A stretch of DNA of 6,029 nucleotides from Moraxella bovis. GTDB lineage: Bacteria; Pseudomonadota; Gammaproteobacteria; Pseudomonadales; Moraxellaceae. The notes below the pieces were generated by a model that made no database searches, was not told the DNA's origin, and saw only the letters and a program-made list of their open reading frames with translations. Both the position numbers and the translations under genes were made by a program. Of the stretch, positions 5,615 to 6,029 are shown piece after piece. Within the stretch, counting starts at the first letter, position 1. Each line of letters begins with the position of its first letter. The stretch spans positions 62,402 to 68,430 of the forward strand of contig NZ_MUXV01000031.1 in assembly GCF_002014975.1 (NCBI RefSeq), read 5' to 3'.

Positions 5615-5657
5615 ACTTCATTTATTTGTGATTGAAATTAAAAATAAATAATGAAGT
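5615..5657. repeat. AT-rich imperfect inverted repeat
   Basis: ACTTCATTTATTT (5615-5627) can pair with the segment 5642-5657, which ends ATAATGAAGT, if three bases of the right arm bulge. The outer eight base pairs are perfect. It lies about 90-130 bp ahead of the LRR gene. In DNA this AT-rich some such pairing is expected by chance. Confidence 0.4.
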
Positions 5658-5693
5658 GCTAAATAATATTTTATAATATATAACAAATTGGCA

Positions 5694-5729
5694 TTTAATT
5701 AATTAAATTTATTTAACTAAATTTAATTA
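5694..5729. repeat. overlapping palindrome and 12-bp inverted repeat
   Basis: TTTAATTAATTAAA (5694-5707) is a perfect palindrome. Overlapping it, TAATTAAATTTA (5700-5711) and TAAATTTAATTA (5718-5729) form a perfect 12-bp inverted repeat with a 6-base spacer. The right arm touches the minus-strand TATAAT (5726-5731). This could be an operator for the LRR gene or an AT-rich chance dyad. Confidence 0.5.
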
Positions 5730-5922
5730 TAAAACACTGATGTCCAAAAAAATACGTTACACAATCGTTTTGGATGACTTATATTAACAAAAATAAAATA
5801 AGATGAAAACACCTTTAAGATAAATTTTTTTGTAATACGCCAAGAATCTCACGTTAAATTTTAGTTTTATTTTAAAAATATATATTTTTACATTGGCTCT
5901 GGTTCAAAAAGTATGCTACAAA

Positions 5923-6000
5923 GAAAACCGTTCGTGGCGAGCTATGCCTGCCCATAACGGTTTTCCTACCCGCAGGCAGGCTCAGAGCGAACGGAAAACC
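5923..6000. repeat. REP-like inverted-repeat element with competing stems
   Basis: GAAAACCGTT (5923-5932) pairs perfectly with AACGGTTTTC (5956-5965). Overlapping that left arm, CCGTTCG (5928-5934) pairs with CGAACGG (5988-5994), and GCCTGCC (5946-5952) pairs with GGCAGGC (5975-5981). The two foldings share bases and exclude each other. The element is much richer in GC than the DNA before it. The stretch CCGTTCGTGGCGAGC resembles palindromic intergenic repeats common in proteobacteria (CCGTTCGTGGTGAGC...GAACGG), as I recall them. On the minus strand the first hairpin is followed by CTTTG, so it might also stop transcripts entering from the right. No open reading frame is associated with it. 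Confidence 0.6.
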
Positions 6001-6029
6001 TAGTTCAGGATACACCCCACAAACCCCAA

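Larger units (their letters stand above)
5541..5900. other. very AT-rich intergenic region with dyads
   Basis: No credible coding sequence is seen. The DNA is strongly AT-rich and full of symmetric elements. It lies upstream of the LRR gene and should contain its promoter. A perfect TATAAT occurs on the minus strand at 5726-5731 without a recognisable -35. TATATT or TATTAT at 5585-5592 is closer to the gene but equally lacks a good -35. The composition would suit binding by an H-NS or MvaT-type silencer, which is inference only. Confidence 0.6.

Noticed and set aside
5923..6000. tRNA, CRISPR repeat or attachment site
   Set aside because: It cannot be folded as a tRNA cloverleaf, there is no spacer-repeat periodicity, and no integrase or tRNA end lies nearby in the window.

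Overview
The window looks like ordinary chromosome from a gammaproteobacterium of the family Moraxellaceae, most likely Moraxella or a close relative. That placement is inference from moderately low GC, an RppH that reads very close to what I remember of Acinetobacter RppH, and an LRR protein of the kind seen in Moraxella genomes. No database search was possible.

Layout, left to right. Bases 1-306 hold no gene, but contain a likely leftward promoter at the left edge and a cluster of TTTGCCAA/TTGGCAAA motifs with a perfect palindrome just ahead of rppH. rppH (RNA 5' pyrophosphohydrolase, 307-798, +) converges with trxA (thioredoxin, 911-1231, -), and each has its own hairpin terminator in the gap between them. 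A 228-bp divergent region carries a promoter in each direction, for trxA and for an rluA-type pseudouridine synthase (1460-2203, +). rluA converges with an unrecognised lipoprotein (2219-3454, -). Upstream of the lipoprotein, on the same strand, are a D-2-hydroxyacid dehydrogenase of the glycerate dehydrogenase type (3540-4478, -) and a leucine-rich-repeat protein (4557-5525, -). Bases 5526-6029 have no gene: about 360 bp of very AT-rich DNA full of dyads, then a GC-richer inverted-repeat element near the right edge.

The genes do not form a pathway. rppH and rluA are RNA-metabolism housekeeping genes, trxA is redox housekeeping, and the three leftward genes on the right appear to be separate transcription units: a bidirectional terminator separates the LRR gene from the dehydrogenase, and the dehydrogenase and the lipoprotein each have a plausible promoter of their own.

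I found no convincing new multi-gene system, CRISPR array, transposase or RNA gene. The points most worth a second look are a promoter whose -10 lies in the loop of the upstream gene's terminator (4491-4537), the LRR protein with no export signal and a CxxC-x4-CC tail, the repeat at 5923-6000 that can fold in competing ways, and the uncharacterised lipoprotein.
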